Shown: positions 1-8,827, counted from the stretch's first letter. The stretch: 64,000 nucleotides of DNA from Peribacillus frigoritolerans (GCF_001636405.1 NZ_KV440950.1:1015712-1079711); one strand, 5' to 3'. The notes: a model not told the origin generated them from the sequence alone. Numbers and translations: made by a program.

Positions 1-1
1 G

Positions 2-397
2 ATGATGAGAGCTGAAGCCGAAGGTGAAGGACTGCAAGGAATGTTGTATGTTGGAAATGTAATTGTTAATCGCCTTAAGGCAAATTGTTTAGACTTTAAA
101 GAGTTAAGAACAATTCCACAAGTCATTTTTCATGTACAAGGAGGAAATTATTCTTTTGAAGCCGTTCAAAAAGGTAATGTATTTTATCAAAGAGCGAGAA
201 CTGCTGAAAAAAGATTAGCAAAACAGAATTTGGATTATTGGAGGCAACACCCAGGGAAATATGCGCTTTGGTATTTTAATCCATATGCTCCATGCCCACC
301 GACTTGGTACGATCAACCTTTTGCCGGTCAATTTAAAAATCATTGTTATTATGAACCAAAACCTGGAACATGTGAAAGTGTTTATACAGGAGGTTAG
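2..397 (+). CDS. cwlJ: CwlJ-type spore cortex-lytic hydrolase (5' partial)
   Basis: Cell wall hydrolase of the SleB/CwlJ catalytic-domain family, expected to degrade spore cortex during germination. The window opens inside the gene: compared with the complete paralogue at 15964-16404 about 15 N-terminal codons are missing. The visible 131 residues contain the family-typical RAEAEGEG block near the N-terminus, GNVIVNR, and the C-terminal WYFNPYAPCPPTW and EPKPGTC stretches. Identity to the second copy is roughly 85% by eye, so this is a close paralogue. CwlJ usually works with the coat protein GerQ; no gerQ is visible here. A strong hairpin terminator follows directly. Confidence 0.9.
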   Translation: MMRAEAEGEGLQGMLYVGNVIVNRLKANCLDFKELRTIPQVIFHVQGGNYSFEAVQKGNVFYQRARTAEKRLAKQNLDYWRQHPGKYALWYFNPYAPCPPTWYDQPFAGQFKNHCYYEPKPGTCESVYTGG

Positions 398-415
398 GCC
401 GTTATTTCATTTCAA

Positions 416-442
416 GGAGCTGATTAGCAGCTCCTTTTTTTT
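416..442 (+). terminator. intrinsic terminator after cwlJ
   Basis: Perfect 7-bp stem GGAGCTG/CAGCTCC with a 5-nt loop, followed by eight T. The sequence after it (GCAATAATCGGGCACT) looks like a decayed right arm of the dispersed TAACGGG element described in the findings. Confidence 0.85.
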
Positions 443-499
443 AGGCAATAATCGGGCACTCCAACAAGGTTTTTTTGGTAAAATAAAGGGGGAAATGAG

Positions 500-706
500 T
501 TGTTGTTTGGGGGATTTTTAGTGAAGGCTATAATATTTTATATTGTTGGGGGTTTCATTCTCTATATAGTTATTGAAACAGCAGTGAGAAGAGGAATTAA
601 CCATTCAAATATTGGTCAATTTCTTGAAAAAAAGTATGGAATGAAGGAAGATAAAAAGTCTTTTCTTGATGATGATTTGGATAATGAAAATAAGAAGGAT
701 TATTAA
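500..706 (+). CDS. small single-pass membrane protein, unknown function
   Basis: 68-residue ORF with one hydrophobic helix near the N-terminus (about residues 8-26) followed by a charged tail rich in K, D and E. The proposed start is TTG with AAAGGGGG about 8 nt upstream; a GTG at 521 preceded by GGGGG is an equally reasonable start and would give a 61-residue protein. I do not recognise the family. It is followed at once by a hairpin terminator, so it is a monocistronic unit. Confidence 0.55.
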   Translation: MLFGGFLVKAIIFYIVGGFILYIVIETAVRRGINHSNIGQFLEKKYGMKEDKKSFLDDDLDNENKKDY

Positions 707-710
707 AACA

Positions 711-738
711 AGGGAGGTTGCTGCGGCAACCTTTTTTT
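711..738 (+). terminator. intrinsic terminator, element-like hairpin
   Basis: Stem GGTTGC/GCAACC with a 4-nt loop, then seven T. The GGAGGTTGC arm resembles the terminator module of the dispersed TAACGGG element. Confidence 0.75.
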
Positions 739-835
739 AGAGGGGATGTTAATGTACGAACTCTTTTTATAATACAAATTCAACAAGACAACAATGATAT
801 TCCTCAAACAGGCTCCAGTTTGTCGGATAGCACAC

Positions 836-1198
836 TTATTCAGCATCTTTCCGAGGGCGACGAAATTCGGCGTAGTAGACCTTTCTTTTCTTTGGTTCGG
901 ATTCAATATTTTCGATGAATGCTGCTTTGGCTTTCTCCAGTAACAACCCCTTTAATTCCCGAAGCTTCATTGGTCCCACTCCTGGCATCTTATCAGGTAT
1001 ATGTACTTCGAAATCCCCCTGGCGTTTATAAAAGCGGATGCTAGCAAGCCCCGTTCTTTCGGCTTTCCCCAAGGTATATGCAAATTCAAATCGCTGCTGA
1101 ATGAATGAAGATAACTCAGGCAGCCCTAAACCTTCATAGAGGGGAGGGAATTCATGATAAACGGGAGGTTCTATGAATGATATTGAAGAAATCTTCAA
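836..1198 (-). CDS. conserved hypothetical protein
   Basis: About 120 residues if translation starts at the TTG at 1198, which has AAAGGAGG 8 nt upstream; the ATG at 1231 lies upstream of that ribosome binding site and is unlikely to be the start. The protein is soluble-looking, with a central basic segment and a C-terminal run of R/K residues (FRRPRK). I do not recognise a domain. It is the only minus-strand gene in the first 18 kb. Confidence 0.6.
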   Translation of the reverse strand: MKISSISFIEPPVYHEFPPLYEGLGLPELSSFIQQRFEFAYTLGKAERTGLASIRFYKRQGDFEVHIPDKMPGVGPMKLRELKGLLLEKAKAAFIENIESEPKKRKVYYAEFRRPRKDAE

Positions 1199-1627
1199 AT
1201 GGATACTCCTCCTTTGGCGGAATAAAGACATACATACGTTGCCTATATTATTGTGCTCTGGGCCAATTTTTTAAACATCCATACAGCGGTATTGCTTTCC
1301 TGTAACCAGGAACTGTCCAGCTTTTTATTAGGGCTCCTCAGCATTTTTCCTATACTGCAATATCAAGATATCCAATCTATACTTATTATCAAATTAAAGT
1401 ATTCTACTTAAACTAAAGCGTACTTTACTTTGAACACCTGGAACTGAGCAGCAGTTCCGGGAGCCTTTCTAAATGTTTAGCCGTATGATTTTTTTTAAAA
1501 AGATATGCATGTACGGGGTTCATTTAATAATTATTATATAAAACATAACAAAAAATCACGGTCCCTTTATGCGGATATAAAATTCTAGAGTTATTCTTAA
1601 TTTACATCTAGAGGGAGGGATCCGAAG
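1199..1627. other. divergent intergenic region with one hairpin
   Basis: No gene is visible between the minus-strand ORF and the nucleotidase. At 1437-1461 there is a 10-bp stem CCTGGAACTG/CAGTTCCGGG (one G-U pair) with a 5-nt loop followed by AGCCTTTCT, a weak terminator or structured leader. Both flanking genes must have promoters in this stretch, but I see no site that stands out. Confidence 0.4.
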
Positions 1628-3202
1628 TTGTCAAAATTTCAGGCCATAACTTCTTTGTTCATCTTGGTATTTATCATCATTTTCGTATCTTATAAAATCA
1701 CAGCATTCTCATCCAATCATTCCACATCCAACCGCTACATTCAACTACAATTATTAGGCGTTAATGATTTTCACGGCCAACTAAATAAATATCAAATGTT
1801 TTCAGGAACCATGGCAGGCGGTGCTGAATACTTGGCTGCCTATTTAAAAAAATATAAACAAGAAAACACAAATACATTACTCGTTCATGCTGGCGATATG
1901 GTAGGAGGAAGCCCTCCAATCTCTTCTCAATTTCAAGACGAACCCACGATTGAATTTTTAAACCTCCTGCATTTTGATGTCGGGACACCTGGAAATCATG
2001 AATTGGACGAAGGCGTAAATGAAATGAAACGTCTTATTCATGGAGGATTCAATAAAAAAACAGGGTATTTTCAAGGTGCCAATACTGCTTACAGTTCTGC
2101 AAATATCATCGACAGAAAGTCAGGCACTCCCTTATTACCACCGTATGTTATTAAACAAATGGATGGAATTGATATTGGATTTATCGGTGTGGTCACAAAA
2201 GAGACCAACATGTATGTGTCCCCTGAAAATCGAAAAGAGGTAGAAATTACGGATGAAGTTTCAGCTATTAACCGAACCGTAAAGCTTTTAAAGGAAAAAG
2301 GGATCGAAGTGATTGTTGTACTGGCACATGATTCAGCTAAATCAGATAAGGCAGGTGCAAATTCCACTGGGGCTTTAGTGGAGATGGCTCCAAAAATCGA
2401 TGATGAGGTCGATGTCATTTTTACGGGTCACAGCCATGAATATGCCAATACGGTTGCAGCCGGTAAACTGATCGTTCAAGCCTATTCTAATGGGAAAGCC
2501 TTTTCTCAAGTAAAGCTTGAAATTGACCCGCATTCTAAAATGATTGTTAAGAAACAAGCAAAGATCATTGCCACTTCACATCACCATATAAAACCGGATG
2601 AAGAAACGGTCGCACTTCTAAATAAATATAGAAAAAGATTAGGGAGCAATTTTAATCAGGTAATAGGGGAAATGCCGGAAGAAATCAGAAGAAATCAAGA
2701 TGCAAATGGTGAATCCCCATTAGCGAAAATGATTGCAGAATCTGAGCGCGAAGCCATGGGGGTAGATATAGCTTTTGTCCATCAAGGCGAAATGCGGAAA
2801 AGTTTAAAAAAAGGGAAGATCACTGTAGAAGACCTTTATACAAACGTGCCTATGGGGCATAATGTCAGTAAGTTAATTTTAACGGGTGACCAGATAAAAC
2901 TTGCTTTAGAGCAGCAGTGGACGAAAGCTCATGAAAATAGGTTACAAACGGTTGGCTTAACGTATGATTGGGAAGCCAAAGCTCCAATTGGCAGCCGCGT
3001 CGTTGTGCTGAAAGACAAGAAGGGTCAAGAGATTCAGCCAAGCAACGAATATGAAGTAGCGGTTAGTAATTATTTAGCTTCAGGCGGTGATAACTTCACT
3101 GCATTTGAACAAGGCAGACTCGTAGAATCCGGTCCGCAAGTTGTCACTGCACTTATACGTCATATCCAACAGAAGTATCCCTCCCATTCATTGAAAGAAT
3201 GA
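1628..3202 (+). CDS. membrane-anchored bifunctional metallophosphatase/5'-nucleotidase
   Basis: Two-domain 5'-nucleotidase/2',3'-cyclic phosphodiesterase family enzyme of 524 residues. The N-terminus has a hydrophobic signal or anchor (about residues 7-27), so the enzyme acts outside the membrane. Metal-binding metallophosphatase motifs follow in order: GVNDFHGQ (about 45), GDMVGGSP (about 88), GNHELDEG (about 122), VLAHDS (about 232) and FTGHSHE (about 265). The C-terminal 5'-nucleotidase domain includes YLASGGDNFTAF near the end. The likely start is TTG at 1628 preceded by GAGGGAGGG. It probably releases phosphate or nucleosides from extracellular nucleotides; exact substrate is not determinable. 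Confidence 0.88.
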   Translation: MSKFQAITSLFILVFIIIFVSYKITAFSSNHSTSNRYIQLQLLGVNDFHGQLNKYQMFSGTMAGGAEYLAAYLKKYKQENTNTLLVHAGDMVGGSPPISSQFQDEPTIEFLNLLHFDVGTPGNHELDEGVNEMKRLIHGGFNKKTGYFQGANTAYSSANIIDRKSGTPLLPPYVIKQMDGIDIGFIGVVTKETNMYVSPENRKEVEITDEVSAINRTVKLLKEKGIEVIVVLAHDSAKSDKAGANSTGALVEMAPKIDDEVDVIFTGHSHEYANTVAAGKLIVQAYSNGKAFSQVKLEIDPHSKMIVKKQAKIIATSHHHIKPDEETVALLNKYRKRLGSNFNQVIGEMPEEIRRNQDANGESPLAKMIAESEREAMGVDIAFVHQGEMRKSLKKGKITVEDLYTNVPMGHNVSKLILTGDQIKLALEQQWTKAHENRLQTVGLTYDWEAKAPIGSRVVVLKDKKGQEIQPSNEYEVAVSNYLASGGDNFTAFEQGRLVESGPQVVTALIRHIQQKYPSHSLKE

Positions 3203-3210
3203 AGGGGAAA

Positions 3211-3273
3211 CATAACGGGTGCGTTTCTGTATTAAGCAGGAACGCCTTTTCCCTAATGTAAGCAGGTTAGTCC
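3211..3273 (+). repeat. TAACGGG element, variant hairpin
   Basis: Starts CATAACGGGTGCG; terminator stem GCGTTTCTG/CAGGAACGC (9 bp, one G-U pair) then CTTTT; right arm reduced to AGCAGGTTAGT. It serves as the terminator of the nucleotidase gene. Confidence 0.75.
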
Positions 3274-3307
3274 AATTTGCCTTCATCCTAGGGGAAATAT
3301 AGTAATG

Positions 3308-3336
3308 AACTAGAGGGGCAGTATAGTTGAAGAAGG
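3308..3336 (+). repeat. TAACGGG element, right arm only
   Basis: AACTAGAGGGGCAGTATAGT followed by TGAAGAAGG, the right module without left hairpin or terminator, upstream of the VOC gene. Confidence 0.7.
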
Positions 3337-3412
3337 AACTTGAAATGTAAATCTCGAATATCTAATGTAATCGGATAGATGAAAATTGGATGACGGACAG
3401 GAGTTAGATACG

Positions 3413-3760
3413 ATGATAAAAGGTTTCGGAGGAATATTTTGGAGAACTAAGAATCTTGAATCTGTAAAAAAGTGGTACAGTGAAGTGCTGAAGCTTGAAA
3501 TAGAAAATTGGAATGGGACTGTGATAAAACCGCAATTAGGAAATGAGACGATCTTTTCTTTCTTTACCGAGAATGACAGTTATTTTCCAACAGAACAACA
3601 AGTGATGTTAAATTTCGAAGTACATAATCTAAACGAGACTATTAAGCATCTTGAACATATTGGTGTACCTCTTGCAAAGAAAAAAGAGATTAGTGAATTT
3701 GGAAAGTTCATTTGGATTGAAGATCCTGAAGGTCGTCTGATCGAGCTTTGGGAGAAATAA
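3413..3760 (+). CDS. VOC family (glyoxalase/bleomycin resistance) protein
   Basis: Single vicinal-oxygen-chelate domain of 115 residues. The start is the ATG at 3413, which has AGGAG 9 nt upstream; a TTG at 3386 would extend it but has no ribosome binding site. The fold is visible as GIFWRTKNLESVKKWYSEVL at the N-terminus and the C-terminal EDPEGRLIELWE, where the last glutamate is the usual metal ligand. Substrate unknown. It is one of four VOC proteins in the window. It is followed 34 nt later by the SRPBCC gene and probably co-transcribed with it. Confidence 0.85.
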   Translation: MIKGFGGIFWRTKNLESVKKWYSEVLKLEIENWNGTVIKPQLGNETIFSFFTENDSYFPTEQQVMLNFEVHNLNETIKHLEHIGVPLAKKKEISEFGKFIWIEDPEGRLIELWEK

Positions 3761-3794
3761 CGAGTTGTCATTCATTTGAAAGGAGTTCTACTAA

Positions 3795-4235
3795 ATGACC
3801 GAACAGCTAATTGTAAGAGATGAGATACTCATTGAGGCGAATTCTCAGAAAGTCTGGGAAGTGCTTACTAAACCCAAATACGTTGCAGAATGGGATGAAC
3901 TACCAGAAAATTATCCTAATGAAGATATGACCGAGGGAAGTAAGGTGATTTGGGAGCTTCCTAATGGTGGGCAGTCAATCACTAAAATCATTAGAGCAGT
4001 TGTACAGAAAGAATTAAAAATCGCTTTGCACGTTTCAAATTGGGAAGTAAAACCGAATGAAGGTGATGTCGCATATAATTATCAATTAAAAGAAAAAGGT
4101 GATAGTACTCTGCTAAGAATCGAGATTGGTGATTTCTCCCTGATTAAAGACGGAAAAATGTATTATGATGCATCTGTGGAATTTGCATCTGATTCTAAAC
4201 AAATAATTAAGAAGTTATCCGAAAATCTTGGCTGA
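3795..4235 (+). CDS. SRPBCC (START/Bet v1-like) family protein
   Basis: 146 residues starting with the typical SRPBCC strand-helix pattern: VRDEILIEANSQKVWEVL, then YVAEWDELP. Members bind hydrophobic ligands in a helix-grip pocket; many Bacillus AHSA1-like members have no known ligand. AAAGGAG lies 11 nt upstream of the ATG. Transcribed with the preceding VOC gene. Confidence 0.75.
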   Translation: MTEQLIVRDEILIEANSQKVWEVLTKPKYVAEWDELPENYPNEDMTEGSKVIWELPNGGQSITKIIRAVVQKELKIALHVSNWEVKPNEGDVAYNYQLKEKGDSTLLRIEIGDFSLIKDGKMYYDASVEFASDSKQIIKKLSENLG

Positions 4236-4278
4236 TTATTTATTATAATGATTGAGGCACACCTGGATTTCCTTCATG

Positions 4279-4355
4279 AACTCACGGGCGCTTTAATTCA
4301 TAAGGAGTTGCTAAGGCAGCTCTTTTTCTTATGGAGCTAAAGGTAGGCATATATG
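4279..4355 (+). repeat. TAACGGG element, degenerate
   Basis: AACTCACGGGCGCTTTAA, then terminator stem GAGTTGC/GCAGCTC with TTTTTCTT, then ATGGAGCTAAAGGTAGGC as a decayed right arm. It terminates the SRPBCC gene. Confidence 0.75.
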
Positions 4356-4396
4356 GTAAAGTTATACAATGAAAGCGGAAATTGGAGGAAATAAGA

Positions 4397-5104
4397 TTGG
4401 GAGACTTAAATATTCTTTTATCTTTTGGTGCAGGGATACTATCTTTTATATCTCCTTGCTGTTTACCCTTATACCCGGCGTTTTTATCTTATATTACAGG
4501 ATTATCGATAAGTGAATTAAAAGAAGATAATAAAAAATTAAACCGCAAACCAATGCTTCATACCTTATTTTTTTTGATCGGTTTTTCTATTATCTTTGTA
4601 ATATTAGGGTTATCCACTTCTGTTATTTACGATCTATTTTATGAATACATTGATTTAATTAGACAAGTAGGGGCAATTTTGATAATTATTTTTGGTTTAA
4701 TGATTGTTGGGGTTTTTCAACCTAAATTCTTGATGATGGACAGAAAAAGAAATTTTAAAAATCGCCCATCTGGTTATATAGGTTCTATTTTAATTGGGAT
4801 AGGATATGCTGCTGGTTGGACTCCTTGCATTGGCCCCATATTAGGTGCCATCGTAACCCTTGGTTTATCGACTGGACAGGGTTTATTATATATGATTGCT
4901 TATATTCTTGGGTTTTCCATACCTTTCTTAACAATGTCATTTTTTATAGGGAAATCAGGATGGATAAAAAAATATAACCACAAAATTACTCAATTTGGTG
5001 GCTATATAACAATTATTATGGGGATTGTCTTATTTTTTGATTGGATGACCAAGGTTACAACTTTTTTAGCAAATAATGTATTTGGTGGCTTTACGGGTTT
5101 CTAA
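4397..5104 (+). CDS. ccdA: cytochrome c biogenesis membrane protein CcdA
   Basis: Integral membrane thiol-disulfide electron carrier that moves reducing equivalents from cytoplasmic thioredoxin to extracytoplasmic thioredoxin-like proteins for cytochrome c maturation and spore cortex synthesis. The redox cysteines sit in SPCCLPLYP near the N-terminus and in GWTPCIGP in the middle. Six or so hydrophobic helices are visible. The TTG at 4397, with GGAGG 8 nt upstream, gives 235 residues, which matches the usual CcdA length; the TTG at 4382 is upstream of that ribosome binding site. No thioredoxin-like partner gene lies next to it. Confidence 0.92.
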   Translation: MGDLNILLSFGAGILSFISPCCLPLYPAFLSYITGLSISELKEDNKKLNRKPMLHTLFFLIGFSIIFVILGLSTSVIYDLFYEYIDLIRQVGAILIIIFGLMIVGVFQPKFLMMDRKRNFKNRPSGYIGSILIGIGYAAGWTPCIGPILGAIVTLGLSTGQGLLYMIAYILGFSIPFLTMSFFIGKSGWIKKYNHKITQFGGYITIIMGIVLFFDWMTKVTTFLANNVFGGFTGF

Positions 5105-5113
5105 TGCTTATAG

Positions 5114-5150
5114 AACTAACAAGTACTTTACTTCAATAAGGGAGGTTGCT
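5114..5150 (+). repeat. TAACGGG element, left half fragment
   Basis: AACTAACAAGTACTTTACTT then CAATAAGGGAGGTTGCT, where the terminator stem loses its second arm. Located after ccdA. Confidence 0.55.
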
Positions 5151-5355
5151 AATGAATTATTTGTATACTTTTAATTACTTTTTGTGAAATAATATGTAAA
5201 TGTGGAAATAATACTGAAAAAAATAAAATCGTATAAAAAAAAGATGACATTTTAAGCCTTATTTTAATTGGTTATCCTCCATGCTTTTATTTAAAAAAAT
5301 TACATTTTCAGTAAAATTAAGTTGAGTTATAAGATAATATTTACAAGGGGAAAAA

Positions 5356-6495
5356 ATGAAAAATTCAAAGTTGGATTACAACCTGATTACACTTTTACTT
5401 TTACTATTTATAACAAGTTGTATAGCTATATTAAATGCTCAAGATTTTGGTCAATATGAAGGGAATTTTTTATTTAGACAAATAACCTGGTATATTGTGG
5501 GGATCGGGATAATTGCAGGAATTATGTATTTAGATTCTGAACAGATCTTTCGCTTGAATTGGTTTATATACTCATTTAGCATCATTCTATTAATCGCCTT
5601 AATTTTGGCACCTGAATCAATAGCTCGTGAAATAAATGGAGCCAAAAGCTGGTTTCAACTTCCGGGAATCGGATCTCTACAACCAGCTGAATTCACAAAA
5701 ATATCTTTAATAATTTGTTTAAGTTTCTTAGTGCAAAAACATCATGAAAAATATTTGGATAAAACTTTAAAAACAGATTTGTTACTGCTAATTAAGATGG
5801 GAGCTGCTACAGCTCTTCCTATACTTTTAATTATGCGACAACCAGATTTAGGTACGTCTTTAGTATTAATATGTATTTTTACTGGGATTTTTATTATTTC
5901 GGGAATATCATGGAAAATTATCAGTGTTATTTTTATTATCATTTCCTTAATTTCTGGCATTCTTATATACTTAGTCTTTTTCAACCCTGAAATGCTTCAA
6001 TCAATGGGTTTCGCAACCTATCAATTAGGAAGAATTTATGCTTGGATCGATCCAGAATCTTATGCATCAGGTGAAGGCTATAACCTGACCAAAGCATTAT
6101 TAGCCATTGGTTCAGGAGGGGTATATGGTTATCTGGAAAAGGGTATATATGTTCCAGAAGCACATACGGATTTTATATTTAGCGTTATTTCTTCTAAATA
6201 TGGTTTCTTTGGAGCTAGTATTTTAGTAACAATTTATTTTCTCCTTATTTCGAGTATAGTGAAGTTGGCTCTAGACGTAAAAAATAGTTTTGAATCTTAC
6301 ATATGCACCGGTGTTACTTCCATGATTTTTTTCCATGTTTTTGAGAATATCGGGATGAATATAGGCCTAGTACCCATAACAGGAATACCATTACCTTTTA
6401 TAAGTTATGGAGGAAGCTCATTAATTGGTAATATGTTAGCGATGGGGTTAGTCTTTTCAATAAGCTATCGAAAAAAAACCTTTATGTTTGATTAA
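5356..6495 (+). CDS. FtsW/RodA/SpoVE (SEDS) family peptidoglycan polymerase
   Basis: 379 residues with about ten membrane helices. SEDS glycosyltransferases polymerise lipid II and work with a class B penicillin-binding protein. Family blocks are clear: NGAKSWF with SLQPAEFTKI (about 100-115), MRQPDLGTSLV (about 160), and VPITGIPLPFISYGGSSL (about 338-355). The sequence is closest in feel to RodA/YwcF-type elongation proteins rather than FtsW, but this is a judgement by eye. AAGGGG precedes the ATG. It is a lone gene with its own terminator, so it may be an additional, non-housekeeping SEDS copy. Confidence 0.85.
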   Translation: MKNSKLDYNLITLLLLLFITSCIAILNAQDFGQYEGNFLFRQITWYIVGIGIIAGIMYLDSEQIFRLNWFIYSFSIILLIALILAPESIAREINGAKSWFQLPGIGSLQPAEFTKISLIICLSFLVQKHHEKYLDKTLKTDLLLLIKMGAATALPILLIMRQPDLGTSLVLICIFTGIFIISGISWKIISVIFIIISLISGILIYLVFFNPEMLQSMGFATYQLGRIYAWIDPESYASGEGYNLTKALLAIGSGGVYGYLEKGIYVPEAHTDFIFSVISSKYGFFGASILVTIYFLLISSIVKLALDVKNSFESYICTGVTSMIFFHVFENIGMNIGLVPITGIPLPFISYGGSSLIGNMLAMGLVFSISYRKKTFMFD

Positions 6496-6555
6496 GATGG
6501 CTAAGTATTCCAGGATTAATTCTAGGTATGTTTTTATTAAAAAAGCTATTTATTA

Positions 6556-6578
6556 GACGGTAAAACCGTCTTTTTTTT
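6556..6578 (+). terminator. intrinsic terminator after the SEDS gene
   Basis: Stem GACGG/CCGTC with loop TAAAA, followed by eight T. Confidence 0.85.
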
Positions 6579-6607
6579 ATGTCTCAATCTTTGTCAACTC
6601 AATAAAG

Positions 6608-6643
6608 TCTTATGCAGCTAATGGGACAGGTTAGTTGAACAAG
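6608..6643 (+). repeat. TAACGGG element, right arm fragment
   Basis: TCTTATGCAGCTAATGGGAC then AGGTTAGTTGAACAAG; left hairpin and terminator absent. Confidence 0.65.
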
Positions 6644-6672
6644 TTTCTTAAAAAACCTAAATAGGATTTAGA

Positions 6673-6701
6673 GTACCTACCACCCATAGGTACGTCTTTT
6701 T
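6673..6701 (+). terminator. hairpin with T-tract
   Basis: Perfect 7-bp stem GTACCTA/TAGGTAC with a 7-nt loop, then GTCTTTTT. No gene ends just before it, so it may be a relic or a second terminator. Confidence 0.6.
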
Positions 6702-6812
6702 GTACTTCATTGTTAATCATTTGGTAACAACTTTTGATTTGGATAGATCATCTTGTTCATTTAACCTGCTTCATCTATAGTAGATGGATATAAAAGGTGT
6801 AGAGGTGAAGAG

Positions 6813-7457
6813 ATGGCATTGCGGTTATTACGGTATTTTATTTTTTTTCTTGGATTAACTTTCTTTGGATTAGGGAATGCGATTGCGGTGAATGTTCAAT
6901 CCTTGGGGCTCCATCCTTGGGAGGTTTTAAACGTCGCCCTGTTCGAGAGGTTCGGTTTCACAATTGGAACGTGGAGTGTCATGTGTGGTTTAGTACTTGT
7001 GTTGATCGTCTTTGTCGTGGATAGGAAGTATATTAATATTGGTACATTTCTAAATGCCTTGTCAATTGGCCCGATCATGGATTTCTTTTTGCATCTCAAC
7101 ATTCTTCCTCATGAAACGGAGCATTGGTGGTTGAATATACTCATATTGTTGACGGGTATCATCATAACCGGAATTGGCGGAGGAATTTATGTGGCTGCGG
7201 GAATTGGGGCAGGTCCCAGGGATGGTTTCATGCTTTCCGTTTCGGAAAAAACCGGGTTATCGGTCAGCTGGGCAAGAATCGTTGTGGAGAGCCTCATCTT
7301 GATTATCGGGTTCATCCTTGGAGGTCCAGTGTTTATTATGACGTTTGCATATACCTTTATTCAAAGCCCGGTCTTTCAGTTTTCCATGAAACTGATGCGT
7401 TCCTTTATCGTTAGTTTGGAGCAGAAGCGAAAGGATCAATTTGAGATTCCGTTATAA
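6813..7457 (+). CDS. YczE/YitT-family integral membrane protein
   Basis: 214 residues and about five membrane helices. Typical features are SLGLHPWEVLNVAL near the N-terminus and the glycine-rich GGGIYVAAGIGAGPRDGF segment in the middle. B. subtilis YczE is of the same length and is linked to lipopeptide production, but the molecular function of the family is not known. Two more family members occur at 29894-30538 and 34249-34896. AGAGGTGAAGAG precedes the ATG. Confidence 0.85.
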   Translation: MALRLLRYFIFFLGLTFFGLGNAIAVNVQSLGLHPWEVLNVALFERFGFTIGTWSVMCGLVLVLIVFVVDRKYINIGTFLNALSIGPIMDFFLHLNILPHETEHWWLNILILLTGIIITGIGGGIYVAAGIGAGPRDGFMLSVSEKTGLSVSWARIVVESLILIIGFILGGPVFIMTFAYTFIQSPVFQFSMKLMRSFIVSLEQKRKDQFEIPL

Positions 7458-7502
7458 TTGGAAGGAGGATGTCCTTTGGTCACCTCATTTCTTGCTCTAT
7501 TC

Positions 7503-7590
7503 CACTAACCGGTGCTTTACCTGAAAATCAGAGCTTGTCTTTAAGGCAGCTTTTTCTTATGCAACTAAAGGGGCAGGATAGTTCCATAAG
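7503..7590 (+). repeat. TAACGGG element, full length
   Basis: ACTAACCGGTGCTTTA, terminator core TTGTCTTTAAGGCAGC then TTTTTCTTATG, right arm AACTAAAGGGGCAGGATAGT. Terminates the YczE-like gene. Confidence 0.85.
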
Positions 7591-7792
7591 GAGTGCTATT
7601 ATAAGACCTATCGTAAAATGCTAAAAGCGATGTGCATTATTGGCAGAATTATATCCTCTGACGTATTTATATTACCTCTCACTAAAATGCCTTACAGAGC
7701 CATTTAAGTGGTAAGTCATTTCCACTTTTAAGTTTTTTCTTTCCGGAAACAATGCTATTATTTGTAAAATACATATAATAAGGCGGGATCTT

Positions 7793-8002
7793 ATGGATAA
7801 AAAAACTCAACTAGCTTTGATTTTTCTCTTAATACCTCTGGCAATATCAATTTATTTTTGGTTTTCGGATTCAGCCTTATTACGAGGTGGATATGACTTA
7901 GCTATAGATGGTTTTGTAGTAGCCAGAGCCTTAATGATTATTTACACATTACATTTATTAGGAAAATTAGGAGAATTTATCATTAAGAACAAAAAAGATT
8001 AG
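7793..8002 (+). CDS. small membrane protein, unknown function
   Basis: 69 residues with two predicted membrane helices (about residues 6-24 and 44-64) and a short KNKKD tail. AAGGCGGG precedes the ATG. Unrecognised; many such small membrane proteins occur in Bacillaceae accessory regions. Confidence 0.6.
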   Translation: MDKKTQLALIFLLIPLAISIYFWFSDSALLRGGYDLAIDGFVVARALMIIYTLHLLGKLGEFIIKNKKD

Positions 8003-8022
8003 CTCATGGCTAATCTTTTTTT
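7996..8022 (+). terminator. intrinsic terminator overlapping a stop codon
   Basis: 8-bp stem AGATTAGC/GCTAATCT, loop TCATG, T-rich tail. The TAG stop of the small membrane protein is inside the left arm. Confidence 0.85.
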
Positions 8023-8046
8023 GTTTTATAGATTGATGGATTAAAT

Positions 8047-8113
8047 ACTTCAATAAGGGAGTTGCTTTGGCAGCTTTTTTTTATGCAACTATCGGGGCAG
8101 ATTAGTTGTATAA
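8047..8113 (+). repeat. TAACGGG element, left module lost
   Basis: ACTTCAATAAGGG, stem AGTTGC/GCAGCT then eight T, right arm AACTATCGGGGCAGATTAGT. Confidence 0.8.
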
Positions 8114-8169
8114 AACATGTGTTTATCTATAATTGGTAATATATTCATAATTGTAGAGGGGTTGAGAAC

Positions 8170-8649
8170 TTGATAGAAGGAATATTTGAAGCATATTTGC
8201 CTGTAAAAAATTTAGATGTTTCAATGGAGTTTTATAAAAAGCTGGGTTTGGAATTTGCATGGCGTGATGAAGAAACTGCTTTTTTTTGGATTGGAAAAGG
8301 AAAAAGTTGGTTAGATTTGTGGGAGGGAAATGAGTATCAAACAACATACCATCCTTCCTTACGACATATTGCTTTTCGAGTTTCATATGAAAATTTAAAA
8401 GAATCTTTAAAATGGTTAGATTCTATTCAAGTTAAAGTCGTCCCATTTGGTAGTAGAAAATCTATTGAGCCATTTATTCGACCAGCTCAAGAAAATGCTT
8501 CCGTTTACTTTGAAGACCCTGATGGTAACAGTTTGGAAATGATGTGTTCTGTTGAAGTTCCTAATGCTTTAAAACATATTACTGATAAGCTGTCCTTTGA
8601 AGATTGGGAGGAATTAGCTAAAAGTAAATTTAAAAAAGAGAAGGCATAA
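8170..8649 (+). CDS. VOC family protein
   Basis: 159 residues, one VOC domain. N-terminal block FEAYLPVKNLDVSMEFYKKL, central H at HIAFRV, and C-terminal YFEDPDGNSLEMM with the ligand-type glutamate. The tail of about 25 residues after the domain is charged. TTG start at 8170 with GAGGGG upstream. Function unassigned; the order of conserved residues resembles fosfomycin-resistance or glyoxalase-like members but not clearly enough to name one. Confidence 0.85.
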   Translation: MIEGIFEAYLPVKNLDVSMEFYKKLGLEFAWRDEETAFFWIGKGKSWLDLWEGNEYQTTYHPSLRHIAFRVSYENLKESLKWLDSIQVKVVPFGSRKSIEPFIRPAQENASVYFEDPDGNSLEMMCSVEVPNALKHITDKLSFEDWEELAKSKFKKEKA

Positions 8650-8668
8650 TTATTTATTTTTCTTAATG

Positions 8669-8760
8669 AACTAACAGGTGCGTTAGCTGAAGATCGGAGC
8701 TGTCTTTAATGCAGCTTTTTTCTTTATGGAACTATCGGGGCACGCTAGTTGAAGTGAAGG
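8669..8760 (+). repeat. TAACGGG element, full length
   Basis: AACTAACAGGTGCGTTAGCT, terminator AGCTGTC-TTTAA-TGCAGCT then TTTTTTC, right arm AACTATCGGGGCACGCTAGT. Confidence 0.88.
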
Positions 8761-8827
8761 AAACTTTTTCCTTTACCATTCGTATAGAAAATAGCAAGAA
8801 ACAAAGTTTTCCTTGGGAGGTGTAAAG

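Noticed and set aside
261..521. 86-residue + ORF overlapping cwlJ
   Set aside because: Out-of-frame reading of cwlJ continuing through its terminator.
1497..1627. Riboswitch in the leader of the 5'-nucleotidase gene
   Set aside because: No purine, preQ1 or other aptamer core was recognised; only AT-rich sequence.
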